Numbered from the stretch's first letter, positions 8,803 through 17,186 are shown. The stretch is 64,000 bases of DNA from Capillimicrobium parvum (GCF_021172045.1 NZ_CP087164.1:5394001-5458000); one strand, 5' to 3'. The notes: generated from the letters alone by a model not told the origin. Numbers and translations are program-made.

Positions 8803-9411
8803 TCAGCTCAGGGAGCCGACGAGGAGCTCGCCGCGATACTGGCCCTCCGCGAGCGCGACGCACTCCAGCGCGTCGAAGCGCTCCGCCACCCGGTCGAGCA
8901 GGTCCTCGCCGAACGCCCAGACGTTGCCGTAGCGGTTCGGCTCGGCCCGGCGCGTGGTGCGTCCTCGGGCGAACGGGATCTCCATGAGCGCATGGCCGCC
9001 GGGCGCCAGGACGCGCGCGATCTCGTCGAGCGCCCGCTCGTAGTCCTCGATCTCCTCCACGACGTGCTGCGTGACGAACAGCCCGAAGACGTGGTCGTTG
9101 AAGTCGCGCATGTCGGAGAGATCCACGGTGCGATCGACGAATCCGACCGCCCGCGGGTCGGCGGGGTTGCCGGTCGTCCAGCGGTCGATGGCGACGTAGC
9201 TCCACCCGCGCCGGCGCAGGTGCTCGCCGAACACCCGCGGGTTCAGCGGCCCGGCCTCGAGCGCCCAGCGCCCGTCGCCCGCGGCCAGGAGCCCCGCCGC
9301 CTCGCGGGCCAGGGCGCGCTGGCGCTCCAGCGCGCCGCATCCGTCACAGACGGCGGAGGTGCGGCCCCCGAAGGCCGAGAACGACGTGCTGTCGCAGATC
9401 GGACAAGCCAT
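8803..9411 (-). CDS. Zinc-ribbon SAM-dependent methyltransferase
   Basis: A 202-residue protein with an N-terminal CxxC...CxxC zinc-ribbon-like head (Cys 3, 6, 22, 25) followed by GALERQRALAREAAGLL. The methyltransferase part runs from about residue 50: ALEAGPLNPRVFGEHLRRRG as a divergent motif I, YVAIDRW as the acidic ribose site, and VFGLFVTQHVVEEIEDYERA at the catalytic strand. It is clearly paralogous to 22538-23164, which has the same Cys spacing. ATG 9411 is chosen because the zinc-ribbon head starts there; the frame is open further upstream. It lies directly behind the flippase start on the same strand. The substrate is unknown, probably a sugar. Confidence 0.82.
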   Translation of the reverse strand: MACPICDSTSFSAFGGRTSAVCDGCGALERQRALAREAAGLLAAGDGRWALEAGPLNPRVFGEHLRRRGWSYVAIDRWTTGNPADPRAVGFVDRTVDLSDMRDFNDHVFGLFVTQHVVEEIEDYERALDEIARVLAPGGHALMEIPFARGRTTRRAEPNRYGNVWAFGEDLLDRVAERFDALECVALAEGQYRGELLVGSLS

Positions 9412-9468
9412 TGCGGAGATGGCTTCTATCAATTCGTCCAGGTGTCCCGAACGCTCCTGGGATTGCGC

Positions 9469-9474
9469 TAGGAT
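9469..9474 (+). promoter_or_regulatory. -10 box TAGGAT
   Basis: A TANNNT hexamer ending 11 bases before a GTG that opens a 37-codon ORF, and about 145 bases before the 9620 gene. It probably drives 9620 through a leader that contains the small ORF. Confidence 0.4.
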
Positions 9475-9485
9475 CGCCCGCGCCG

Positions 9486-9599
9486 GTGAGTGGGCATCTC
9501 TCCGGGATGCCGCGGGAGCTTGGCGACGCAAACCCTTCTTTGGACGACCTTGGGCTTCGTGCTGAGCTGGCCGGCCCGGGTCGTCGTTTCGAACTCTAA
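9486..9599 (+). CDS. Possible small leader ORF (37 codons)
   Basis: GTG 9486 opens 37 sense codons ending TAA at 9597-9599, twenty bases before the gene at 9620. The product (SGHLSGMPRELGDANPSLDD...) matches no family I know. It is supported only by the -10 box 11 bases upstream and by its position in an otherwise empty 208-base divergent region. It could be a leader peptide, or the stretch may simply be untranslated leader RNA. Confidence 0.25.
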   Translation: MSGHLSGMPRELGDANPSLDDLGLRAELAGPGRRFEL

Positions 9600-9619
9600 T
9601 CCCACCGACGGAGCGGCGA

Positions 9620-10876
9620 GTGACTGTCAGACGACCCATTGAGAGCTGGTCCAGCACCTTGGAGACCGGGGCCATCCTGGTTCCCTCCGCGGACGGCTCC
9701 GACGACACCGTCGCGATGTACGCGCTGCTCGACGACGACGTCGCCGCGCTGCTCGTGCCGAACGGGGAGGCGACGGGCTGGAAGCTCGCCGAGGTCCCGG
9801 AGCGGCTGCGGCCGGTGATCTCCGCCCGCCATCCGGAGCGCAAGCTCCGCTACGGCAGCAATCCGGGCGGCCTGCTGTGGCGCGACCGGCCGGCGCTGCC
9901 GCTGGTCGACGTCGCGCCCGCCAAGATCAACCTGCGCTACACCGGCGGCGACACCGAGGCGCTGCTGCGCCGTCGCGGCCAGACGTACAAGGGCGACTGG
10001 GACCGCGAGGTCGAGCCGTTCGCGCCGGACGCGGCGGCCGGCGGCGAGCTCACGCAGTCGATCGCGACCGAGGGCTACAAGACCCAGCAGGAGCTGGACA
10101 CGGGAACCGAGGACGACGAGGTGCTGGTCGCCATCGGGCGCGACGGGCGCTTCGTCCTCGTCGACGGCGCCAAGCGCGTCGCGGCGGCGCGCGCCGCCGG
10201 CCTGGAGTCGATCCCGGTCAACGTGGTCGCGCGCCACCCGAGTTGGGAGACGTTCCGTGACCGCGTCGTCGCGTTCGCCGGCGGCCACCAGGGCCGCGTC
10301 TACCAGCGCGTCGAGCACCCGGACCTGTTCGACCTGCAGGCCCATCACTTCGACGACCGCCTCCCGGTGCTCACGAAGGCGTTCGAGGGCTACGACATCC
10401 CGGGCAAGAAGCTCATGGACATCGGCGCCCACTGGGGGCAGATGAGCCGCGCGATGGAGGATCTCGGGTTCGACGTCACGGCGGTCGAGGCCAACCCGCA
10501 GAGCGCGCGCATCGCCACGCGCCTGCGCGACGCGACGGAGTACCGCTACGAGATCTGGGAGGGCTCGGTCTTCGAGTTCCCCCGCCTCGCGGAGATGAAC
10601 GTCGTCCTCGGCCTGAACATCTTCCACCACTTCCTGAAGACGCAGGAGATGTACGAGGGCATGACGTCGATGCTCGACCGCCTCGACGCCGACATCCTCA
10701 TCTTCGCCGCGCACGTCTACGAGCGCCGCGGGCCGGACATGGACAACGCCTACCGGAACTACCCGCCGGACGAGTTCGCCCAGTACGTCTCCGAGCACAG
10801 CCGGCTTCCGCAGATCGACCTGCTCGGCCACTCGCACGACGGGCGGCCGCTGTTCAAGTTGTCCCGCAATGGCTGA
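9620..10876 (+). CDS. ParB-like N-terminal domain fused to a SAM methyltransferase
   Basis: A 418-residue protein. Residues about 100-215 resemble a ParB/sulfiredoxin-like nucleotide-handling domain: VLVAIGRDGRFVLVDGAKRV, AAARAAGLESIPVNVVAR is the classic [D/G]G.(H/K)R..A....G...IPV pattern, with Lys where ParB usually has His. Residues about 250-418 form a class I methyltransferase: GKKLMDIGAHWGQMSRAMED (motif I), VTAVEANPQSA (acidic ribose site), NVVLGLNIFHHFLKTQEMYE. GTG 9620 follows a GGAG seven bases upstream. The 3' end overlaps the P-loop gene by eight bases, so the two are translationally coupled. The role is unknown; it may link a nucleotide-dependent step to glycan methylation. Confidence 0.78.
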   Translation: MTVRRPIESWSSTLETGAILVPSADGSDDTVAMYALLDDDVAALLVPNGEATGWKLAEVPERLRPVISARHPERKLRYGSNPGGLLWRDRPALPLVDVAPAKINLRYTGGDTEALLRRRGQTYKGDWDREVEPFAPDAAAGGELTQSIATEGYKTQQELDTGTEDDEVLVAIGRDGRFVLVDGAKRVAAARAAGLESIPVNVVARHPSWETFRDRVVAFAGGHQGRVYQRVEHPDLFDLQAHHFDDRLPVLTKAFEGYDIPGKKLMDIGAHWGQMSRAMEDLGFDVTAVEANPQSARIATRLRDATEYRYEIWEGSVFEFPRLAEMNVVLGLNIFHHFLKTQEMYEGMTSMLDRLDADILIFAAHVYERRGPDMDNAYRNYPPDEFAQYVSEHSRLPQIDLLGHSHDGRPLFKLSRNG

Positions 10877-11543
10877 GACCCTCCGGGGAAACTGGGAGGC
10901 GACCACGCTGCTGTTCTGCGGCGCGTCGCACATGGGCAAGTCGTGGGCGGCGAAGAACGTCCTCGTCCCGCAGTACGGGGCCGTCTATCGCCAGGTCGAC
11001 CGGATGTACACGGTCGCGGCGATGGATGCGGGCATGCTGCCCGGAGGACCGACGGACAAGCCGGCCGCCAAGGAGGCGCGCCGGCGGGCCCGCAACCGAT
11101 CCTGGCCCAGTCCCGAGGCGGGACAGCTGTTCTTCGGATCCTTCGAGCGCCAGGTCCGCCAGGCGCTCCAGGAGGGGTTGGAGCTGCACGCCCCCGTGGT
11201 CATCGAGGGCGGCACGCTTCGCTGGGAGGAGGAGGCCGAGATCGCCGCGCGCTGCGCGCGCGAGGTCAACGGCCCGGATGCGCGCATCGTGCGCGCGACG
11301 TTCCAGATGTCGTACGAGCGGTGGCTGCAGAACCGCGTCAACCGGATGCTTCTCTCGCGGGTGGAGACGGTGCCCCTACGGGCGCTGTCGGTCGAGACCT
11401 ACAAGCGGGAGGCCAAGGACGCACGGCCCAAGCCGAGCGACTCGCTGGCGATCGAAGACGTGAAGCTGCGCACGCCCGCTGCCCTTCAGCGGTTGATGGC
11501 CGACCTGGACCGCAGCGCGGCCGCTGTGCAGACCAACCCATGA
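10869..11543 (+). CDS. P-loop NTPase / small-molecule kinase-like protein
   Basis: The 224-residue product carries an early Walker-A-like loop, LLFCGASHMGKSWAAKN (residues about 14-30), and a hydrophobic strand ending in an acidic residue, HAPVVIEGGTLRWEEE, near residue 112 that could be Walker B. RIVRATFQMSYERWLQNRVN suggests an Arg-rich lid. The overall size fits a kinase or sulfotransferase-like P-loop fold. ATG 10869 lies within the end of the ParB/methyltransferase gene, and the stop overlaps an upstream in-frame ATG of the lipoprotein gene. Two sulfotransferases follow nearby, so a kinase making an activated donor (APS-kinase-like) is conceivable, but no specific motif proves it. Confidence 0.6.
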   Translation: MAETLRGNWEATTLLFCGASHMGKSWAAKNVLVPQYGAVYRQVDRMYTVAAMDAGMLPGGPTDKPAAKEARRRARNRSWPSPEAGQLFFGSFERQVRQALQEGLELHAPVVIEGGTLRWEEEAEIAARCAREVNGPDARIVRATFQMSYERWLQNRVNRMLLSRVETVPLRALSVETYKREAKDARPKPSDSLAIEDVKLRTPAALQRLMADLDRSAAAVQTNP

Positions 11544-11557
11544 CGAGGAGGCGACCC

Positions 11558-12139
11558 ATGGCCCCGAAACACTCAGTCCTGGCCACCATCGCGGCCCTGG
11601 CCTCGATCGGCGCGATCATCACCGGCTGCGGCGGCAACAGCGGCTCGGACACGTCGGCGAGCACCGGCGCGACATCGACGCCGGCGTCCACCCCGTCGAC
11701 GTCCACCCCCTCGACCACGCCGGCGGAGACGACGCCCGGCCAGACGAGCACGACGCCGAAGCCCCCGAAGGACCTTCCGCTGCGCAAGAACACGAAGATC
11801 ACCGAGACGCAGCTCACGGCCGTGCGCGACCGGATGAAGCTCTTCGCCCAGTGCGTGCGTGACACGGGCTCGACCGTCAGCACCGAGCCCAAGGACGTCA
11901 AGGGCTTCGGCCTGCGGCGCGCCCAGGGCGGCCTGCTGCGCGTCACCTGGAAGGGCGGCAGCGACGGCGCCGACGTCGTCGTCCTGGCCACCCTCCCCAA
12001 CGCGAAGCGCACGAAGGCCTCGCTCACCGAGCAGCCGAAGGTCGTGCGCAAGAAGATGATCGTCATCGCCTTCGACTCCAAGCCGACCGCGGCGCAGACG
12101 AAGACCATCAACGCGTGCACGACTCGCGCGAACAAGTAG
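11558..12139 (+). CDS. Lipoprotein with Thr/Pro-rich linker
   Basis: A 193-residue product. ATG 11558 is chosen over ATG 11540 because a strong GAGGAGG lies six bases upstream. The signal peptide (APKHSVLATIAALASIGA) ends in a lipobox-like IITGC near residue 25, so the mature protein is probably anchored to the outer face of the membrane by a lipidated Cys. About 40 residues of Ser/Thr/Pro linker follow (TSTPASTPSTSTPSTTPAE), then a roughly 120-residue globular domain with two cysteines (FAQCVRDTG and NACTTRANK) that may form a disulfide. No family is recognised. It sits between a P-loop gene and two sulfotransferases. Confidence 0.75.
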   Translation: MAPKHSVLATIAALASIGAIITGCGGNSGSDTSASTGATSTPASTPSTSTPSTTPAETTPGQTSTTPKPPKDLPLRKNTKITETQLTAVRDRMKLFAQCVRDTGSTVSTEPKDVKGFGLRRAQGGLLRVTWKGGSDGADVVVLATLPNAKRTKASLTEQPKVVRKKMIVIAFDSKPTAAQTKTINACTTRANK

Positions 12140-12232
12140 CTCGGCACGCCACGACGGCGGCCGTGACGAAATACGGACGATCCGGACCCCCCGCCCGCAC
12201 TGCGCGCGGAGCGGATCCGCGGTAGGAGGACC

Positions 12233-13012
12233 ATGTACGACGACGTCGAGGTGTTCTGCCTCTTCATGGGCTACACGCGCAGCGGGCACAGCCTCGTCGG
12301 GACCGTGCTCGACGCCCACCCGGAGGCGGTCGTCGCGCACGAGGGCAAGATCTTCGCCGGCGACGAGCGCAAGTCGCTCACCGGCGAGCTGCGGCCGTTC
12401 AAGCGCAACAAGCTGTTCGACTACCTCGTCAACCGCTCGGCGCGCCAGGCGGAGCAGGGCCACCGCGGCTGGCGCCGCGACTCGAGCTCCACGAACCTCA
12501 TCCCCGGCGCCAGCAACGGCACCTACACGAAGCTCCGGGTGATCGGCACCAAGCGCGGCCAGGAGCCGCCGATGATCTGGGAGAAGAACCCGGAGATCTT
12601 CGACCAGCTCGCCCAGCTGACGGGGGCCGAGATCAGGCTGCTTCACGTGTACCGCAACCCGTGGGACAACATCGCCTCGATGGGGCGCTTCCACGGCGAC
12701 CGGGCGATCGGCAAGTACTTCCGGCGCGCGAACATCATCAACCGCTTCCAGCACGAGTCCGACGTGCCGATGCACCACATGGCGCTCGAGGATCTCGTCG
12801 ACGACCCGGAGCAGGAAGTCCGGACGATGCTCGAGTTCTACTCGCTGCCCGTCGACGACACGTTCCTCGCCGCCTGCCGCCAGCGCATCGACGGAAAGCC
12901 GAGCGAGAGCCGCAAGGAGCGGGAGTGGAGCGAGGGCGCCATCGAGGCGGTCGCCAAGCGGATGGATCGGGTGCCATGGCTCGAGCGGTATCCCAAGACG
13001 CCCTGGGAATAG
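12233..13012 (+). CDS. Sulfotransferase family protein, copy 1
   Basis: The 259-residue protein has a 5'-phosphosulfate-binding-like loop GYTRSGHSLVGTVLDAHP at residues 13-30 and a 3'-phosphate-binding-like segment VYRNPWDNIASMGRFHGD at residues 139-156, the two marks of the sulfotransferase superfamily. The C terminus ends in VPWLERYPKTPWE. It would use PAPS to sulfate a glycan or other hydroxyl in the cytoplasm. A strong ribosome site GGAGG lies three bases from ATG 12233. The next gene is a close paralogue, including near-identical nucleotide stretches, so this is a recent tandem duplication. The family could also be read as a sulfotransferase-like P-loop protein of other function; no PAPS-synthesis genes are seen in the window. 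Confidence 0.8.
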   Translation: MYDDVEVFCLFMGYTRSGHSLVGTVLDAHPEAVVAHEGKIFAGDERKSLTGELRPFKRNKLFDYLVNRSARQAEQGHRGWRRDSSSTNLIPGASNGTYTKLRVIGTKRGQEPPMIWEKNPEIFDQLAQLTGAEIRLLHVYRNPWDNIASMGRFHGDRAIGKYFRRANIINRFQHESDVPMHHMALEDLVDDPEQEVRTMLEFYSLPVDDTFLAACRQRIDGKPSESRKEREWSEGAIEAVAKRMDRVPWLERYPKTPWE

Positions 13013-13032
13013 CGGAGGGGTCGGCCGCCGCC

Positions 13033-13815
13033 ATGTTCGACGACGTCGAGCTGTTCTGCCTGTTCATGGGCTACACCCGCAGCGGGCACAGCCTCGTGGG
13101 CACGGTGCTCGACGCCCATCCCGAGGCGGTGATCGCCCACGAGGGCAAGATCTTCGCCAGCGAAGAGGGCAAGTCGATCACCGGCGGGCTGCGCGCGGTC
13201 GACCGGCGACGCCTGTTCACCTACCTCGTCGACCGGTCGGCGCGCCAGGCCCGCGAAGGGCACCGCGGCTACCGGCGCGACCAGTCGGCGCCGACCAACC
13301 TGATCCCGGGCGGCAGCCACGGGACGTACACCACGCTGCGGGTCCTCGGCACGAAGCGCGGGCAGGAGCCCCCGATCGCCTGGGACCGCAACCCGCTCGT
13401 GTTCGACCAGCTCGAGGAGCTCGCGCAGGCGAAGGTCCGCATGATCCACGTCTACCGCAACCCGTGGGACAACATCGCCTCCATGGGGCGCTTCCACGGC
13501 GACCGCGCGATCGTGAAGTACTTCCGGCGCGCGGAGATCATCAAGCGCTTCCGCGAGCAGGAGGTCCTGCCGATGTACGACCTCGCGCTCGAGGACCTGG
13601 TCGCCGACCCGGCCAAGGAGGTGCGCGGCCTGCTTGAGTTCCTCGACCTGCCGGTGACCGACGAGTTCCTCGCCGCGTGCGCGGACAACATCGACCGCCG
13701 GGTCAGCGCCAGCCGCAAGGAGCGCGAGTGGACCCGCCAGGACGTCGAGATGGTCGTCCGGCGCATGGCGATGATCCCGTGGCTCGAGCGGTACCCGCGG
13801 CGTCCCTGGCACTGA
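13033..13815 (+). CDS. Sulfotransferase family protein, copy 2
   Basis: A 260-residue tandem paralogue of 12233-13012, with identical GYTRSGHSLVGTVLDAHPEA loop and YRNPWDNIASMGRFHGDRAI segment. Differences cluster in residues about 45-65 and 85-130, the expected acceptor-recognition part, so the two copies may sulfate different positions. ATG 13033 lies 20 bases after the first copy; GGAGG sits about 14 bases upstream, a longer spacing than usual, so expression may depend on read-through translation. The gene ends 40 bases before the GT61 pair. Confidence 0.8.
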   Translation: MFDDVELFCLFMGYTRSGHSLVGTVLDAHPEAVIAHEGKIFASEEGKSITGGLRAVDRRRLFTYLVDRSARQAREGHRGYRRDQSAPTNLIPGGSHGTYTTLRVLGTKRGQEPPIAWDRNPLVFDQLEELAQAKVRMIHVYRNPWDNIASMGRFHGDRAIVKYFRRAEIIKRFREQEVLPMYDLALEDLVADPAKEVRGLLEFLDLPVTDEFLAACADNIDRRVSASRKEREWTRQDVEMVVRRMAMIPWLERYPRRPWH

Positions 13816-13843
13816 GTCAAGTCTACTAAATCTGTCGGCATGC

Positions 13844-13849
13844 TAGGTT
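13844..13849 (+). promoter_or_regulatory. -10 box TAGGTT (leaderless)
   Basis: The TANNNT hexamer ends six bases before ATG 13856, placing the transcript start at the start codon. This short segment is AT-richer than its surroundings. Confidence 0.6.
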
Positions 13850-13855
13850 TTTGGC

Positions 13856-15001
13856 ATGGCCGACATCGACGCCTACGAGGACTACCAGCAAGTCGACCGT
13901 ATCGCCGACCTGATGGGGCCCGGCAACCGCATCTTCGAGATGACGGCCGAGGCCCCGCCGCCGACCCCCGCGTTCGACTTCCTCAACGGCCCCCCGCCGA
14001 TGAAGCTCGGCCTGAGCCGGTGGCCGATCCAGCTCCGCGTGGTCAAGGTCGACAACGCCCTGGTCATGCCGCGGCGCACCATCGTCAACGCGTCGAACGG
14101 CAAGCTGCTGCTCGACAGCCTGCGCAAGCCGCTCGGACCCGGACAGCCGCTGCCCGAGAGCATGCAGCGCCGGGTGACGTCCCGGCGCATCGGCTCCATC
14201 CTGCGCAGCCCGAACACGGAACACGTCGCCGGCCCCGCCTTCAGCGCGATCGCGCGCAACGACGGCTACGGCCATGTCCTGCTCGAAGCCGTCAGCCAGC
14301 TCTGGGCGGCCGCTGAGCTCGATCTGTCGAGCATGCCCGTCGCCGTCAACGCGCTCGGCGGCGGCCGCGACTACCAGCTCCGGCTCATGCGGCCGTTCGG
14401 CGTGACCGAGCGCAACGCGGTCATGGCCAACCGCGGCAACGTCTTCTTCGAGTCGCTCATCGTCGCGGCGCAGTCCTACGTGCTGCCCAAGCGCATCTCG
14501 CAGCGCTTCTGGGACGTGACCCAGCGGATCAGCGGCTTCTACGCGTCCGACCTCGACGCTCGCCAGCCCGACCGGCGGCTGTACGTCTCGCGGCGCAAGG
14601 CAAGCAAGCGCCGGCTCGTCGACGAGGAACGCATCGAGCAGATCTTCGCCCGCCACGACTTCGAGGTCTTCCACCCCGAGGACCACGACGTACCCGAGCA
14701 GATCCGCACGTTCGCCCGCGCGAGCTGGATCGCCGGCTCCGTCGGCAGCGGCCTCTACAACTCCGTCTTCGCGCCGCCCGGCGTGCGCCGCATCATCCTC
14801 GCCCCCGGCCACTTCCACACGCCGAACGACCTGCTCATGAGCCGCGACCACGGGCCCATGTACCTGTTCGGCGAGTCCAGCTCGACGAACCCCAAGCAGG
14901 CGATCGTCGAGGACTGGTCGATCGACGCCGGCGTCGTGGAGCGAGCGCTCGACGGCGTGTTCGCCGGCGAGCGCGTGCTGGCCGGCGCGATCGCCGCCTG
15001 A
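13856..15001 (+). CDS. Glycosyltransferase family 61, copy 1
   Basis: The 381-residue product has the DUF563/GT61 layout: an N-terminal segment with WPIQLRVVKVDNALVMPRR, the NDGYGHVLLEAVSQLWAA motif near residue 140, LYVSRRKASKRRLVDEERIE near residue 245, and IAGSVGSGLYNSVFAPPG near residue 295, the counterpart of the family's GAHGAGL..N..F motif. GT61 enzymes are inverting transferases acting on glycoprotein or polysaccharide glycans. It is followed 44 bases later by a close paralogue. The -10 box six bases upstream of ATG 13856 suggests a leaderless transcript separate from the sulfotransferases. Confidence 0.87.
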   Translation: MADIDAYEDYQQVDRIADLMGPGNRIFEMTAEAPPPTPAFDFLNGPPPMKLGLSRWPIQLRVVKVDNALVMPRRTIVNASNGKLLLDSLRKPLGPGQPLPESMQRRVTSRRIGSILRSPNTEHVAGPAFSAIARNDGYGHVLLEAVSQLWAAAELDLSSMPVAVNALGGGRDYQLRLMRPFGVTERNAVMANRGNVFFESLIVAAQSYVLPKRISQRFWDVTQRISGFYASDLDARQPDRRLYVSRRKASKRRLVDEERIEQIFARHDFEVFHPEDHDVPEQIRTFARASWIAGSVGSGLYNSVFAPPGVRRIILAPGHFHTPNDLLMSRDHGPMYLFGESSSTNPKQAIVEDWSIDAGVVERALDGVFAGERVLAGAIAA

Positions 15002-15029
15002 CCCCGGAGGGCGGCCGGTGCGCCGCTGG

Positions 15030-15035
15030 TACGGT
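15030..15035 (+). promoter_or_regulatory. -10 box TACGGT
   Basis: Ends ten bases before ATG 15046 of the second GT61 gene, suggesting a very short leader of one to four bases. It gives the duplicate its own promoter. Confidence 0.45.
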
Positions 15036-15045
15036 TTTCCGGCGC

Positions 15046-16182
15046 ATGGCGGCCGATGTCGAGATCGATGTCTACGAGGACTACGAGCGGGTCGGCTCGG
15101 TCGCCGAGCTGTTCGGCCCGGGCAACCGCATCCTCGAGCTCGAGCCCGAGGAGCCGCCCGCCATCCCGGAGTACGCGTTCCTCAACGGCGCGCCGGACAT
15201 CGAGTACGGCATGGGCCGCTGGCCGATCCAGCTGCGGGTCGTCAAGGTGGACAACGTCCTCTTCCTGCCCCAGCGCACGATCGTCAACGCCGACACCGGC
15301 CGGCTGCTGCTCGACAGCCTGCGCAAGCCGCTGGGCCCCGACCACCCGCTGCCCGACGAGACCGAGCGCCGCATCCAGCCCGAGCGGCTGAACGACATCA
15401 TGCGCGACGCGGCCACCGTGCGCGTCGGGGGGACGACGTTCAACGCGGCCTCCCGCAACGGCGGCTACGGCCACGTGCTGCTCGAGGCGGTCAGCCAGCT
15501 GTGGGCGGCCGCGGACCTCGATCTGACGACGATGCCGGTGGCGGTCAACGGGCTGCGGCCGGACCTGCGCTACCACCTCCAGCTCCTGCGGCCCTTCGGC
15601 GTCACCGAGCGCAACGCCATCCGCGTCAACCGCGGCAACATGTGGTTCGAGTCGCTGATTCTTGCCTCGCAGTCCTACGTGCTGCCCAAGCGCATCTCCG
15701 AGCGCTTCTGGGACGTCATGCAGCGGGTCCGCGAGTTCTACGCGCCCGGCGCCGACGAGGGACCGCACGACCGGCGGCTGTTCGTCTCTCGCCGCAAGGC
15801 GAGCAAGCGCCGGCTCGATAACGAGGAGTGCATTGAGCAGATCTTCGCCGGCCACGGCTTCGAGATCTTCCACCCCGAGGACCACGACGTGCCCGAGCAG
15901 ATCCGCACGTTCGCGACCGCGAGCTGGATCGCCGGCTCCGTGGGCAGCGGCCTCTACAACACCGTCTTCGCACCGGCCGGGGTGCGCCGCATCATCCTCG
16001 CCCCCGGCCACTTCTACACGCCCAACGACGTCCTGATGACCCGCGAACATGGGCCGCTCTACCTCTTCGGCCGGTCGGGCTCGCCCAACCCCAAGCAGGC
16101 GATCATCGAGGATTGGACGATCGACGCCGAAGCGGTCGAGCGGGCCGTGGCCGGCGTGTTCGCGACGGAGGACGCGTCGTGA
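15046..16182 (+). CDS. Glycosyltransferase family 61, copy 2
   Basis: A 378-residue tandem paralogue of the preceding gene with the same blocks: RNGGYGHVLLEAVSQLWAA, LFVSRRKASKRRLDNEECIE and IAGSVGSGLYNTVFAPAG. Conservation is strongest around the presumed donor site. The first 50 residues and the middle (residues about 100-130) are more divergent, consistent with different acceptors. It overlaps the following acyltransferase gene by four bases (GTGA), so the two products are likely made together. Its own -10 box lies just upstream. Confidence 0.87.
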   Translation: MAADVEIDVYEDYERVGSVAELFGPGNRILELEPEEPPAIPEYAFLNGAPDIEYGMGRWPIQLRVVKVDNVLFLPQRTIVNADTGRLLLDSLRKPLGPDHPLPDETERRIQPERLNDIMRDAATVRVGGTTFNAASRNGGYGHVLLEAVSQLWAAADLDLTTMPVAVNGLRPDLRYHLQLLRPFGVTERNAIRVNRGNMWFESLILASQSYVLPKRISERFWDVMQRVREFYAPGADEGPHDRRLFVSRRKASKRRLDNEECIEQIFAGHGFEIFHPEDHDVPEQIRTFATASWIAGSVGSGLYNTVFAPAGVRRIILAPGHFYTPNDVLMTREHGPLYLFGRSGSPNPKQAIIEDWTIDAEAVERAVAGVFATEDAS

Positions 16183-17132
16183 GCAGCGCCGGCGAGCTGC
16201 AGCCGGGATGGGGCCGGCGCGACGTCGAGGCCATGGGCGCCGCGCTCGAGGCCACCCGCCGGGACCTCGAGCGCGTGCGCGACTCGCGCGCCTGGCGGAT
16301 CGGCCACGCCGTCACCGGCGGCCTGCGCCGGATGACCCTGCGCGGCCACAGCACGGAAGGCGCCGTCCAGGCGGCGATCGATCGCATCGAGGAGGTGCAG
16401 CGTTCCGTGTCGGCCTCCGCCACGCCCCCGAGCCCCCCGACGCCCGCGATCCCCGAGTGGGACGCGTGGCTGGCCTCGGCCTTCGGCGGCGACCCGCCGC
16501 GGGCCTACCTCACGGACATGGCGCAGGACCACCGGATCTGGCTGTCGACCACCGGCCTGGGCCGCGAGCTGATCGCCGATCCGGAGACGTTGCAGTTCGA
16601 GAAGTGCTCGTTCGACATCGAGGGCGACGACGCGACCATCGCGCTCGCGCCGGGCGCGTCGCTGCACCGCTGCCGGATCATCGTCCGCGGCCACCGCGCG
16701 CGCGTGGCGATCGGCGCCGGCGTGGAGATCCGCGAGACGACGCTGCGCATCGACGCCGACGACGGCACGATCCTCGTCGGGAACGCGTCGAACTGCTTCG
16801 GAGGCGCGCTGCTCGTCCACGAGGACGGCCTGAGCGTCGTCGTCGGCGAGGACTGCATGCTCTCGCGCGACATCTTCGTGCGCACGTCGGACTCGCACTC
16901 CGTGGTCGACATGCTGTCGGGCGACCGGATCAACCCGCCCGCCTCCGTGGTCCTCGGCGACCACGTCTGGGTGGGGGCCGAGGCCAGGATCCAGAAGGGC
17001 GTGACGGTGGGCGAGCACGCCGTCATCGGCGCCAACACGGTCGTCACCCATGACGTGCCGCCGCACACGGTCGTCGCGGGCAACCCCGCGCGCGTGGTGC
17101 GCGAGGACGTCACCTGGCGACGCTCGCTGTAG
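16179..17132 (+). CDS. Hexapeptide-repeat (left-handed beta-helix) acyltransferase with N-terminal coiled-coil/SRAWRIGH motif
   Basis: A 317-residue protein from GTG 16179. Residues about 15-50 form a short coiled coil ending in RDSRAWRIGHAVTGGLRRM, a motif shared with three other large proteins in this window. Residues about 150-310 are hexapeptide-like repeats (IGAGVEIRETTLRI, VVLGDHVWVGAEARIQKGVT) ending in VIGANTVVTHDVPPHTVVAG, NPARVV, the usual terminus of maltose/galactoside O-acetyltransferase relatives. The likely reaction is acetyl- or acyl-CoA-dependent O-acylation of a glycan, working as a trimer. The N-terminal motif may bring it to the glycosyltransferase complex. It is translationally coupled to the GT61 gene. 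Confidence 0.82.
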   Translation: MSSAGELQPGWGRRDVEAMGAALEATRRDLERVRDSRAWRIGHAVTGGLRRMTLRGHSTEGAVQAAIDRIEEVQRSVSASATPPSPPTPAIPEWDAWLASAFGGDPPRAYLTDMAQDHRIWLSTTGLGRELIADPETLQFEKCSFDIEGDDATIALAPGASLHRCRIIVRGHRARVAIGAGVEIRETTLRIDADDGTILVGNASNCFGGALLVHEDGLSVVVGEDCMLSRDIFVRTSDSHSVVDMLSGDRINPPASVVLGDHVWVGAEARIQKGVTVGEHAVIGANTVVTHDVPPHTVVAGNPARVVREDVTWRRSL

Positions 17133-17170
17133 CGGGGTCGCGAGACCGGCGGCGCCGGCGCGGCGGCGTG

Positions 17171-17176
17171 TAGCGT
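17171..17176 (+). promoter_or_regulatory. -10 box TAGCGT
   Basis: Ends ten bases before GTG 17187 and overlaps no coding sequence. Confidence 0.45.
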
Positions 17177-17186
17177 TGCGCGGTCA

